DNA from: an uncultured Bacilli bacterium
GTDB lineage: Bacteria; Bacillota_I; Bacilli_A; RF39; UBA660
DNA length: 35,140 bases
Direction: 5' to 3'
Assembly: GCA_944364005.1 (NCBI GenBank)
Contig: CALVVW010000007.1
Coordinates: 1-35,140, forward strand
Shown: piece by piece, positions 25,581 through 33,710 of the stretch
Position numbering within the stretch: the stretch's first letter is position 1
Layout of the letters: every line of letters begins with the position of its first letter
Notes under the pieces: model-generated
Seen by the model: only the letters and a program-made list of their open reading frames with translations
The model's database searches: none
Told to the model about the DNA's origin: nothing
Program-made: the position numbers and the translations under genes

Positions 25581-26866
25581 TGTGCAGGAGTAGAACTTTC
25601 AGATAAGATATTTAATGATTTTGTAATAAACTCACTTTCTTCTATAGAAGAATCATATAATAAAGGATAGGTAGTTAACAAAGCTTCTTTATTATCAGAT
25701 GTATATTGCACAAGCATATCACGTAGTTTTAAATAAATAGCAGTTTGATAAACAGAGCTAAGTTCTGGTAAAATTTCATTTCTAAGTGAATCTTGTTGAA
25801 GTAACGTAGTAACTAATAGGGTTGCTATTTTATCTTGCATTTGCTGATAAGTATCAAAAGATCCTTCTTCTTTATGCTCTTCTAAATAATTAATAACAAA
25901 GAAAATATTTTTTACTTGTTCCTCTTTATCTTGCTTTTGACTAGGTTGTTGAGTTAATTGGTCAAGATACTGTTGTAATAATTCTGGTTGATAGCATTTA
26001 TCTGAAGTATCTATTTCAGCTAGTAAATTAAAAAGTTCTGTTCTAAGATTAATTTGTCTATTATATTCTGTATCAAAAATAGATAGATATTCTAAAACTG
26101 GTTGTTCTATACTTTCTAAGATATGATTTAATTTATCTAGATAATAAGCTTTTTTAGTATCTGGTAGTACTGATAATTGCTTTTTAATATCAAGAATAGT
26201 CTTTGTATTACTAGAATATAATCCCGTTTGTTCTTTGATAGCTTTTGATGAAGTTTTTATTTTATCTTTTTGACTTTCTAAGAACTGATTAATTTTTTCT
26301 GGTAAGTAAGGTGGAGTAGTATAATAACGGTTAAACTGACAAGAACTTAAGAAATCGGCTAATGTAGTAATTAAATATAGATACTCATTTTCATCACTTA
26401 ATTTATGAAGATAATTTTCAATTTCTTCGGTGGTAGCTTTTCTATCTTCATGAGAAAACGAAATAATATTTGTCCTATCTAAATTACAAAAACAATCATT
26501 AAGGCCATTAGTTGTAACGGTTTCACAAAAGTGAGCAGAAATTTCATAATTTTCAATATCATATAATATTGGTGTACTGATATCAGTACCAGCAACAACT
26601 CCCATTTTACTATCAGAAATAGGTTTAGTATAAGGAAGTTCAAATGTTTTTATAATCTCTTTATTTTCAATAATTTGTTGTTGCTTTCGATAAAACTCTT
26701 TTACTTGCTGCCTACGAAGTATATTTAGCCAAGAAAAATATTTATCTCTAACTAGCTCCTCAGAGGATACTGCTTCTTTTAATATATATATTTTTCTCAT
26801 GATTAATTCTTTGCCATCTAAACTTTTTTTAATATCGTCTATGTTGTATATATCTTTAATATCCAT
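25565..26866 (-). CDS. Uncharacterised protein, divergent paralogue of the neighbouring plus-strand gene
   Basis: 433 aa from ATG 26866 (AAAGGA upstream). The TTG/ATG region at 26893 lies before the predicted transcription start and is rejected. There is no membrane helix; the N-terminal half includes a Cys-containing segment (CETVTTNGLNDCFCN). The C-terminal 200 residues align by eye with the C-terminal part of the protein encoded at 27004-28479: ILDIKKQL with ILDIKQRI, RTELFNLLAEID with RGQLCNLFAEVD, and NYLEEHK with QFLEIHK, in the same order and with similar spacing. No known family is recognised. The gene ends in a Lys tail inside the terminator. Confidence 0.75.
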   Translation of the reverse strand: MDIKDIYNIDDIKKSLDGKELIMRKIYILKEAVSSEELVRDKYFSWLNILRRQQVKEFYRKQQQIIENKEIIKTFELPYTKPISDSKMGVVAGTDISTPILYDIENYEISAHFCETVTTNGLNDCFCNLDRTNIISFSHEDRKATTEEIENYLHKLSDENEYLYLITTLADFLSSCQFNRYYTTPPYLPEKINQFLESQKDKIKTSSKAIKEQTGLYSSNTKTILDIKKQLSVLPDTKKAYYLDKLNHILESIEQPVLEYLSIFDTEYNRQINLRTELFNLLAEIDTSDKCYQPELLQQYLDQLTQQPSQKQDKEEQVKNIFFVINYLEEHKEEGSFDTYQQMQDKIATLLVTTLLQQDSLRNEILPELSSVYQTAIYLKLRDMLVQYTSDNKEALLTTYPLLYDSSIEESEFITKSLNILSESSTPAQKKKK

Positions 26867-26895
26867 AATTAAAATTCCTTTCTTTTGTATCATTT

Positions 26896-26923
26896 ATTAT
26901 AATAGAAGTGAAGAAAATGTCAA
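26896..26923 (-). promoter_or_regulatory. Near-consensus promoter for the minus-strand paralogue
   Basis: On the minus strand: TTGACA (26923-26918), 16-bp spacer, TATAAT (26901-26896). Confidence 0.82.
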
Positions 26924-26948
26924 TGAATGGTATTATGTTTATCAAAAT

Positions 26949-26977
26949 TTGCTTTGCTTCATAAACTATGATATGAT
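26949..26977 (+). promoter_or_regulatory. Promoter for the plus-strand paralogue
   Basis: TTGCTT (26949-26954), 17-bp spacer, TATGAT (26972-26977), back to back with the minus-strand promoter; the -35 boxes are 25 bp apart. Confidence 0.65.
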
Positions 26978-27003
26978 TTATACACTTTGAGGGAGGAGTC
27001 GGT

Positions 27004-28479
27004 ATGTTCGAAAAAATAAAGCATTCTATTAATTTAGATACAAATTCATCAGATATAGTAAATAATGACTTGGATGATGAAATAAAAAAAGCACAGCAAT
27101 CTCTAGCACGCTTTTCCTTAAGTGCAACTTTTATTTCGAGCGTTATAGCAGCATCTGGAATTATGCTAGGTGCTGGAATGGATATAGTAGTATCTTGTAT
27201 CTTAAGTGTAACAGGAAGTTCTTTAATAACAGGAGCAATTATTGGTAGTACAAAAATGGCTAATAAAAATGAATCTCAGTTTCATAAAACATCATTAGCA
27301 CTAATAAATCAAATGCTTAATAGAGTAGATGATTTAGTTGATGGGAAGTTTCAAGTTTCATCTAAAACAAATCATTTTGATTCTATTATTTATGGACGTC
27401 TATCTGCTGCGAATATTACGTTGAATGGTAATGATACTAGAATGATGAATCAATTTTTATATTTGTTAAACGCTAATTACTATCCACTAATCTTAAAGCA
27501 TTTTCCAACGAAACAAAGAGAAGATGTAATCATAGAAACAGTTGATCAAGTATTTACTTATTTAATTCAAAATAATATAAATCAATTTAGTGAAAAGGAA
27601 ATAAAACAGTTTTTTAAAGGATATCAATTATTATCTAAAAAAGAAAAAAATGATTTTTTAAAAGAACTAAAGCAAGGTAGATTTAAGAATATTAGCACAC
27701 ATCAGTATGAATATGCTGTTTTTCCTAACAATATGGATAAAGAGGAAGAAAAACCTATCAATCCAATGTTTCAAATGAAAGAAAAACAGGATAGTTATCA
27801 ATTAGATTTAAGTATGATATTAGATATAAAACAAAGAATAGCTAGATTATCCCCAGAGTCTCAAGAAAAATATAATCTATGGCTAGATAAAATTATTTCT
27901 GAACAAAAACAAGATTCTTTTGGACCTAATATGGATTTCCGCGGACAATTATGTAATTTATTTGCTGAAGTAGATTTTGAACAAAAAGCTATGATTAATC
28001 CAAAAGTTTATCATGAGTTTTTTCATCAGTTTTCTTTCTATGTAAGTAGTAATGAATTAGACTCTGACTCTTTTTCTCAGGGATTAGAGAGGTTTTATTC
28101 TATGGTTCAATTTTTAGAGATTCATAAATCTAGTGTTGATTTTACAGATTTTTTAGAATTACAAGGAATGGCTACAGAGATATTTTATAAAGTGTTGATT
28201 TATCATGACGAATATACTACTGATATTTTAAGAGGTATGACTGATAATTATAGAAATAGTGTTTCTATCTACATTAGAGAACAATTAGAAAACTTATTAC
28301 AAGAAGAAAACTTACCACAAGATTATCTTTCTATTTATACCTTAAATCAAAGTGATATTCCTATCTTGCAATATATTAATCATGGTATCAAAATATTAAG
28401 AAAACACGAAAGTGATTCTGCAATCTCTACACAACAAGAATTAATAAGAAAACATTCAATTGAACATAAAGTAAATTAG
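27004..28479 (+). CDS. Uncharacterised two-helix membrane protein, divergent paralogue of the neighbouring minus-strand gene
   Basis: 491 aa; RBS GGGAGGAG. A charged N-terminal helix (about 20-38) leads to a hydrophobic hairpin (about 38-82: FISSVIAASGIMLGAGMDIV, then SLITGAIIGSTK), giving a membrane-anchored protein with a large cytoplasmic C-terminus. Residues about 100-260 are helical. The last 200 residues match the minus-strand neighbour in motif order (ILDIKQRI, GQLCNLFAEVD, FLEIHK, and a YIREQL-type helix). No catalytic motif is seen and no family is recognised. A 143-aa unknown gene follows and may be functionally related. Confidence 0.78.
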   Translation: MFEKIKHSINLDTNSSDIVNNDLDDEIKKAQQSLARFSLSATFISSVIAASGIMLGAGMDIVVSCILSVTGSSLITGAIIGSTKMANKNESQFHKTSLALINQMLNRVDDLVDGKFQVSSKTNHFDSIIYGRLSAANITLNGNDTRMMNQFLYLLNANYYPLILKHFPTKQREDVIIETVDQVFTYLIQNNINQFSEKEIKQFFKGYQLLSKKEKNDFLKELKQGRFKNISTHQYEYAVFPNNMDKEEEKPINPMFQMKEKQDSYQLDLSMILDIKQRIARLSPESQEKYNLWLDKIISEQKQDSFGPNMDFRGQLCNLFAEVDFEQKAMINPKVYHEFFHQFSFYVSSNELDSDSFSQGLERFYSMVQFLEIHKSSVDFTDFLELQGMATEIFYKVLIYHDEYTTDILRGMTDNYRNSVSIYIREQLENLLQEENLPQDYLSIYTLNQSDIPILQYINHGIKILRKHESDSAISTQQELIRKHSIEHKVN

Positions 28480-28552
28480 AACTAATTAGTAAAGCTAAAA
28501 AGTAAGATGGTATATTTAATAAAAAATAGTCATATACAGAAAAGTTGTTCTA

Positions 28553-28561
28553 TGTTACAAT
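28553..28561 (+). promoter_or_regulatory. Extended -10 element before the 143-aa unknown gene
   Basis: TGT-TACAAT: TACAAT (28556-28561) preceded by TGT. No convincing -35 box. It lies just upstream of AGGAGG (28571-28576). Confidence 0.4.
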
Positions 28562-28583
28562 GAACCTAAGAGGAGGAAAGAAT

Positions 28584-29015
28584 GTGACAATAGAATGTGT
28601 AAAACCAGAAATTTCTGATTATAGCTTTTTAAGATTATTTAGTGCAACCATTATTTTACAAGATCAAAATCCAATTATTGATAATCATCAATTAGAAAAA
28701 GATTTATTTGAATATTATAATAAAGAAGAATATCATTTTTTATTTGAAGATTTAACAAAGAAAGAAGATAAAGTAATAACTGATGGTAATTATGTAGAAT
28801 TAAATGAGGTATTTCAACAAGGTTATGCCTTTGGATTATTACTAATGTTACGAGATGATCATCATATAAAGTCTATTATTAATATTACGAAAGAGGATGC
28901 AAAAGAAATATTATCTACCTTTGATATTGAACAAGTGAATGCTATGAGTAGCCTTTGCAATGAATTAAGTAATAAAAATAATTCTTTGAAAAACATGAAA
29001 AAAGAATATAAATAG
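28584..29015 (+). CDS. Uncharacterised small protein
   Basis: 143 aa from GTG 28584. AGGAGG (28571-28576) is correctly spaced for that codon, not for the in-frame ATG at 28545, which also precedes the likely -10. The product is acidic and soluble: DQNPIIDNHQLEKDLFEYYN, then FQQGYAFGLLLMLRDDHHIK, then a helical Lys/Asn tail. No signal peptide or known motif. It is transcribed downstream of the membrane paralogue and ends before the parE terminator/promoter region. Confidence 0.7.
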   Translation: MTIECVKPEISDYSFLRLFSATIILQDQNPIIDNHQLEKDLFEYYNKEEYHFLFEDLTKKEDKVITDGNYVELNEVFQQGYAFGLLLMLRDDHHIKSIINITKEDAKEILSTFDIEQVNAMSSLCNELSNKNNSLKNMKKEYK

Positions 29016-29048
29016 GAAATATGAAATAGGTATTATGTCAAATATAGT

Positions 29049-29073
29049 AAAGTTTTTCTTTGAAAAACTTTTT
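29049..29073 (+). terminator. Terminator upstream of parE
   Basis: AAAGTTTTT (29049-29057) pairs with AAAAACTTT (29063-29071) over a 5-nt loop; T-rich tail follows. Confidence 0.7.
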
Positions 29074-29087
29074 CTTTTTGTTATAAT
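29060..29087 (+). promoter_or_regulatory. parE promoter nested in the upstream terminator
   Basis: TTGAAA (29060-29065) falls in the terminator loop and right arm; 16-bp spacer; TATAAT (29082-29087). Confidence 0.72.
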
Positions 29088-29117
29088 AAGTAGTAGCAAG
29101 ATTAGGAGTGATAAGAA

Positions 29118-31019
29118 ATGGCATTAAAATATGATGAGTCATCGATAAAAATATTGGAAGGACTAGAGGCAGTTAGAAAAAGACCTGGTATGTATATTGG
29201 TTCTACTGATAAAAGAGGACTTCACCATCTAGTTTGGGAAATTGTAGATAATGCTATTGATGAAGCAATTAACGGGTTCGGAGATTATATTAAGATAATT
29301 TTACATAGTGATAAATCTGTTAGTGTAGAAGACCATGGACGTGGTATTCCTACAGGTATGCATGCTTCTGGTAAATCTACTCCAGAAGTTATTTTTACGG
29401 TATTACATGCTGGTGGTAAATTTGAAAGTGATGGATATAAGGTCTCTGGAGGACTTCATGGAGTAGGATCTAGTGTTGTTAATGCATTATCAAAATGGAT
29501 GGAAGTAACAATTAAACATGATAAGGGTGAATACTATATTCGTTTTGAAAATGGAGGACATGTTGCAGTACCATTAAAAAAGATTGGTACTACTAATAAG
29601 ACAGGAACGACAGTACGTTTCTTACCAGATGATGAAATCTTTACGACAACGAATTTTTCTTATACGACAATTTGTGAAAGAATGCAAGAATCTGCGTTCT
29701 TATTAAAAGGAATTACGATTGAAGTCATTGATGAAGAAGACGAAAGAAGTAGTAAATTTCATTATGAACGTGGTATTGAAGAATTTGTAGAAGATATGAA
29801 TAAAGGAAAGAATGCTCTTCACAAGGTTTTAGCAATCACTGGTACCAAAGAAAAAATGGAAGTAGATATTGCGATGCAATACACAGATTCATATAATGAA
29901 ACAATTGTAAGTTTTGTAAACAACGTAAAAACAATCGATGGTGGAACACATGAGGTTGGATTTAAAACCGCACTAACACGTGTATTTAATGACTATGCCA
30001 AAAATAATGGATTCTTAAAAGCAAAAGATAAAGCACTAGAAGGTAGTGATGTTAGGGAAGGTCTAACCGCAGTTATTAGTCTAAAGATTCCAGAAGGTAT
30101 TTTACAATTTGAAGGACAAACCAAAGGAAAACTTGGTACTCCAAGTGCTAGGGTTGCTGTTGAAAATATCGTAACAGAACAAATGAAAGTATTCTTAGAA
30201 GAAAATAAAGCAATCGCAACAGAAATCATCAATAAGAGTCTACGTAGTAAGATAGCAAGAGAAGCAGCCAGAAAAGCAAGAGAAGAAGCTAGAAAAGGTA
30301 CTAGTAAAAAGAAAGAAGAAAGGAGCTTGTCAGGAAAACTAGCACCAGCACAAAGTAAGGATAAAACAAAAAAGGAATTATTCTTAGTCGAGGGAGATTC
30401 TGCAGGAGGTTCTGCTAAACAAGCAAGAGATAGACGCTATCAAGCAATTCTTCCATTACGTGGAAAGGTATTAAATACCGAAAAAACAAAAGAAGAAGAT
30501 ATTTTAAAAAATGAAGAAATAAATACAATGATTTATACCATTGGAGCAGGATATGGTGCTAACTTTGATATTAATGATTGCGAATATAATAAAGTAATTA
30601 TCATGAGCGATGCTGATGAAGACGGAGGCCATATTCAGTGCTTATTATTGACATTCTTCTATCGTTACATGAAACCTTTAATTGAAGATGGAAGACTTTT
30701 TGTAGCACTTCCTCCATTATTTAAAATACAAGCTGGTAAAGACATTCAATATGCATATACAATAGAAGAAATGAAAGAAAAATCTAAAGGTAAAAAATGT
30801 GAAATTCAAAGATACAAAGGACTTGGTGAGATGAACGCTGATCAGTTAGGAGAGACTACTATGCATCCAGGAAGCCGTACTTTGATTAGGGTAAACATAG
30901 AAGATGCTCAATTAGCCGAAAAACGTGTCTCTGTTCTCATGGGAGATGATGTTGCACCAAGAAAAGAATGGATTGATGAGAATGTTGAGTTTACTTTAGA
31001 AGATGAGTATAAGATATAG
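29118..31019 (+). CDS. parE: DNA topoisomerase IV subunit B
   Basis: 633 aa ATPase subunit of topoisomerase IV, which decatenates daughter chromosomes. GHKL ATPase motifs: RKRPGMYIGSTD, EIVDNAIDEA (metal-binding Asn), EDHGRGIPTG and SGGLHGVGSSVVNAL. The TOPRIM domain has EGDSAGGSAKQARDR and the metal motif DADEDGGHI. The RDRRYQAILPLRGK segment and the C-terminal GEMNADQLGETTM are present. The LHHLVWEIVDNA and MHASGKSTPEVIF wording favours ParE over GyrB, and parC lies 2.7 kb downstream on the same strand. RBS AGGAGTGAT. Confidence 0.94.
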   Translation: MALKYDESSIKILEGLEAVRKRPGMYIGSTDKRGLHHLVWEIVDNAIDEAINGFGDYIKIILHSDKSVSVEDHGRGIPTGMHASGKSTPEVIFTVLHAGGKFESDGYKVSGGLHGVGSSVVNALSKWMEVTIKHDKGEYYIRFENGGHVAVPLKKIGTTNKTGTTVRFLPDDEIFTTTNFSYTTICERMQESAFLLKGITIEVIDEEDERSSKFHYERGIEEFVEDMNKGKNALHKVLAITGTKEKMEVDIAMQYTDSYNETIVSFVNNVKTIDGGTHEVGFKTALTRVFNDYAKNNGFLKAKDKALEGSDVREGLTAVISLKIPEGILQFEGQTKGKLGTPSARVAVENIVTEQMKVFLEENKAIATEIINKSLRSKIAREAARKAREEARKGTSKKKEERSLSGKLAPAQSKDKTKKELFLVEGDSAGGSAKQARDRRYQAILPLRGKVLNTEKTKEEDILKNEEINTMIYTIGAGYGANFDINDCEYNKVIIMSDADEDGGHIQCLLLTFFYRYMKPLIEDGRLFVALPPLFKIQAGKDIQYAYTIEEMKEKSKGKKCEIQRYKGLGEMNADQLGETTMHPGSRTLIRVNIEDAQLAEKRVSVLMGDDVAPRKEWIDENVEFTLEDEYKI

Positions 31020-31029
31020 GTGTTAGTTT

Positions 31030-31497
31030 ATGAAAGAAAATACATATGATGTACCAGCATATAAATTCTTTATTGTAAAAATTCATGATGGTAAAAGGGA
31101 ACATTCTGTGAATGAATATACGTATTCATTACAGAATAATCCTAACTGCATTCTTCGTATTCCATTTGAAGATGTTGATGGACTAACTATTCACGAAGTA
31201 AAAGGTTTACTTGATACATCAGATATTGCCTTACTTGGTTGTATCGCATATGCAGTTGGAACTATAGTATTCCAATGCAGTGTTACAAATGTGTTCTATG
31301 TCGATTTTAAAGATGTTAATATTAAAGAAGATGATACCATTGATAAAGTTTTTGAGCGGCAAATGGAAAAAAATTATACGGGAGCAGATGATACTGCGAA
31401 TCGAATGATGCGATGTTATTTTGAGCGCTATCAAGATAAAAGTTATGAAAAAACAAGACAAAGAATTTTGTCATTAATGATGAAAAATAAAAAATGA
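31030..31497 (+). CDS. Uncharacterised 155-aa protein between parE and parC
   Basis: Starts 10 nt after parE, with a weak GGTG-type binding site, so it is probably co-transcribed with it. The N-terminal half looks alpha/beta (YKFFIVKIHDGKRE, then LRIPFEDVDGLTIHEVKGLL). A hydrophobic stretch IALLGCIAYAVGTIVFQCSV could be a buried strand-helix unit rather than a membrane helix. The C-terminus is charged (QMEKNYTGADDTANRMMRCY, ending in a Lys tail). No family is recognised. Confidence 0.72.
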   Translation: MKENTYDVPAYKFFIVKIHDGKREHSVNEYTYSLQNNPNCILRIPFEDVDGLTIHEVKGLLDTSDIALLGCIAYAVGTIVFQCSVTNVFYVDFKDVNIKEDDTIDKVFERQMEKNYTGADDTANRMMRCYFERYQDKSYEKTRQRILSLMMKNKK

Positions 31498-31559
31498 TAG
31501 GCATGTATCATAGGAAAATATAGTTTAGAAGTTATCCTAAAATATAGGAGGTAAATATT

Positions 31560-33167
31560 ATGAAATATAGAAGTGGAGAAGATTTTTTAAATAAACTATT
31601 TCAAAACCTACATCTATCTCCTAGTGTTATGAGAACAGCTTTAAAAAGCGATACTCCAGAAGAAAAAATTTCTAAATATTTAGAAAGACTAGAATTAATT
31701 CACCAGAGTACATTAGAAAATGAACATAAAAAAGAGTTACTACAATATTTTTATTATGATAAATATGTTATAAAAAAATTACCAGACAATTATATAGCAT
31801 TGATAAAAAGACAGTACACCGAACGAGGAGAACTAAATAAAGAAATTAATGAAGAGAAATTACTCAAAAAAGTTCAAGAAGACCAAAGAGCTTCGCTAGA
31901 TTTATGGTTAGATTATTTTATAAAAAATGATGCTAATTATCCGATATGGTTTCGATTTTATGCTTTTAATGGTATGTTGAAATTGAATTCTTTAGATAAA
32001 AGTATAGAATCTTTTGGAAAAAGGGCCAAAACTACTACAGAATTTTATATAGAGTTAAATCCAGAAGCTTTAGCTAAAGTCTATGATACTTTAAATGATG
32101 AGATTCAAGGAAAGAATTTAACTGATGAAGAGGTAGAGGCTTTAGAAAAAGGAGAAAATTTTGCTAAGTTATATACTTTTTATTTACAAAGACAAGGAGT
32201 TTTTCAAACTGATAGTGAAATAGAAGGACAATGGATAAAATATGACTGGCACTCTGATTATCAAAAACTATGGCAATCATTGCAAGGAAAAAATACAGGC
32301 TGGTGTACCGCAGGAAAAGGAACAGCAAAAGATCATATCAACACCGGGGATTTTTATGTTTATTACACGAAAGATAAAAATGGTGATTATACAAATCCTA
32401 GAATTGCAATTCGAATGGATGGAGAAGATGATATCTTAGAAGTAAGAGGAGTAGGTCCCAGTCAGAATTTAGAAAATAATATGGTTTCGATTGCCGAAGA
32501 AAAACTAAAGAATTTTAAAGACTATCCAAGATTTAAACAAAAACTAGATGATATGAAATATTTAACAGAACTATGGAACAAACATAAAAATAATGTAGAA
32601 TTTACAAAACAAGATATTGCTTTTCTATATGAAATAGATCATACAATTAGAAGTTTCGGTTATCAAAAAGATCAAAGAATAAAAGAAATAAAAGACCAAA
32701 GAAATAATCTAAAAGATTGGATGTATTATTTTGATTGTAAAAGTGAAAATATTGGTCTAACACCAAGAGATGTGGAAGATAAAGAAATTATTGTTTATTA
32801 TGGAAATTTATCAACTAGACAACTTACTGATTTAGATAAATTAAAATCTATTAAAATGGTCACAGGTTTTATAGATTATAATGAAGAAGATGCAAGTTAT
32901 TTAAAAGAGTTACAATGCATTGGTGAGAGTGCCTTATTTAGAAAAATAAAGAGTTCTAAAGGATTAGAAAATTTGTCTAATGTTACTGTAAGTATGTATT
33001 TAAATAGTATAGAGGATATAAGTAATTTTGATAGCCTAAAAAGTGTAGGACAATATATTTTCGCACCTAATTATAGTGAAGATTATATGGAAAGTGAAGA
33101 ATTTCTTGATATAATAAAAGAAGAAAAAGAAAGAAAGTTAATCGAAGTTAGTAAAAAGTCAAAATAG
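31560..33167 (+). CDS. Large protein with a WCTA/GDFYVYY domain and C-terminal leucine-rich-like repeats
   Basis: 535 aa; RBS AGGAGGT. The N-terminal 220 residues are helical and charged. Residues about 235-315 hold a compact block: GKNTGWCTAGKGTAKDHI, then GDFYVYYTKDKNGDY, PRIAIRM and EVRGVGPSQNLE. By recall, similar blocks occur in uncharacterised leucine-rich-repeat proteins of gut Bacillota and large phages; the function is not known. Residues about 420-505 are degenerate 21-residue repeats (LKELQCIGESALF, KGLENLSNV, SLKSVGQYIF). The tail is a charged helix (EEKERKLIEVSKKSK). An out-of-frame array of cleaner copies of the same repeat follows. Confidence 0.75.
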   Translation: MKYRSGEDFLNKLFQNLHLSPSVMRTALKSDTPEEKISKYLERLELIHQSTLENEHKKELLQYFYYDKYVIKKLPDNYIALIKRQYTERGELNKEINEEKLLKKVQEDQRASLDLWLDYFIKNDANYPIWFRFYAFNGMLKLNSLDKSIESFGKRAKTTTEFYIELNPEALAKVYDTLNDEIQGKNLTDEEVEALEKGENFAKLYTFYLQRQGVFQTDSEIEGQWIKYDWHSDYQKLWQSLQGKNTGWCTAGKGTAKDHINTGDFYVYYTKDKNGDYTNPRIAIRMDGEDDILEVRGVGPSQNLENNMVSIAEEKLKNFKDYPRFKQKLDDMKYLTELWNKHKNNVEFTKQDIAFLYEIDHTIRSFGYQKDQRIKEIKDQRNNLKDWMYYFDCKSENIGLTPRDVEDKEIIVYYGNLSTRQLTDLDKLKSIKMVTGFIDYNEEDASYLKELQCIGESALFRKIKSSKGLENLSNVTVSMYLNSIEDISNFDSLKSVGQYIFAPNYSEDYMESEEFLDIIKEEKERKLIEVSKKSK

Positions 33168-33687
33168 AGGTGCATCCTTTCCTAATTTAATAAGTGCTGA
33201 TGGATTAAATCATTTGCAGTATATAGGTAATTATGCTTTCTTTTCTAGTTTGAAGAGTGCTAAAGGGTTAAATAGTTTGAAATATATAGGGGAAGATGCT
33301 AATTTTTCTAGTCTAATAAGTGCTCAGGGCTTAGACAGTCTACAAAATATAGTTGGAGGATCAGATTTTAGTAGTTTACCTGAAGCAAAAGGATTAAATA
33401 ATTTACGAAATATAGGTGAACATGCGGGATTTTCTAATTTAATTAGCGCTAAAGGACTAGATAGTCTTGAAAACATAGGTGGAATTGCTTATTTTCCTAA
33501 ATTAATTACTGCTGATGGTCTAGAAAATTTACGACATATAGGAGGTTATGCAGATTTTGGTAGCTTAATAAATGCTGAAAGCTTGTATAATTTGAAATAT
33601 GTAGGAAGAAGATTTGATTTTAGAAGTTTAACTTCTACCAAAGGATTAGAAAATATAAATATAGACTATATGGATTCAAATAGATAG
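33142..33687 (+). pseudogene. Orphan array of 21-residue leucine-rich-like repeats, no start codon
   Basis: The frame is open from 33142 to TAG at 33685-33687. About eight repeats of 21 residues (63 bp) run from 33166 to the end, of the pattern (F)xxLxSAxGLxxLxxIG, for example FSSLISAQGLDSLQNIVG and FSNLISAKGLDSLENIG. No ATG or GTG start with a ribosome binding site exists; the first TTG (33214) is inside repeat 1. The array is in the +1 frame relative to the gene ending at 33167. Removing one A from the AAAAA run near 33152-33156 would fuse them into one 708-aa frame. It is either the broken end of that gene or the 3' remnant of a second copy. Confidence 0.65.
33166..33670 (+). repeat. Tandem 63-bp coding repeats
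   Basis: About eight degenerate units of 63 bp, each encoding one leucine-rich-like repeat; conserved core is Ala-(Lys/Asp/Gln)-Gly-Leu followed six to seven residues later by Ile-Gly. Confidence 0.7.
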
Positions 33688-33710
33688 AAAGTAATATGAG
33701 GAGTGATAAT

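Noticed and set aside
33166..33670. CRISPR-like array
   Set aside because: The 63-bp units are degenerate coding repeats without constant direct repeats and unique spacers.
33214..33687. Independent 157-aa gene starting at TTG 33214
   Set aside because: The TTG is inside the first repeat, has no ribosome binding site, and the repeat pattern continues upstream of it; treated as a remnant.
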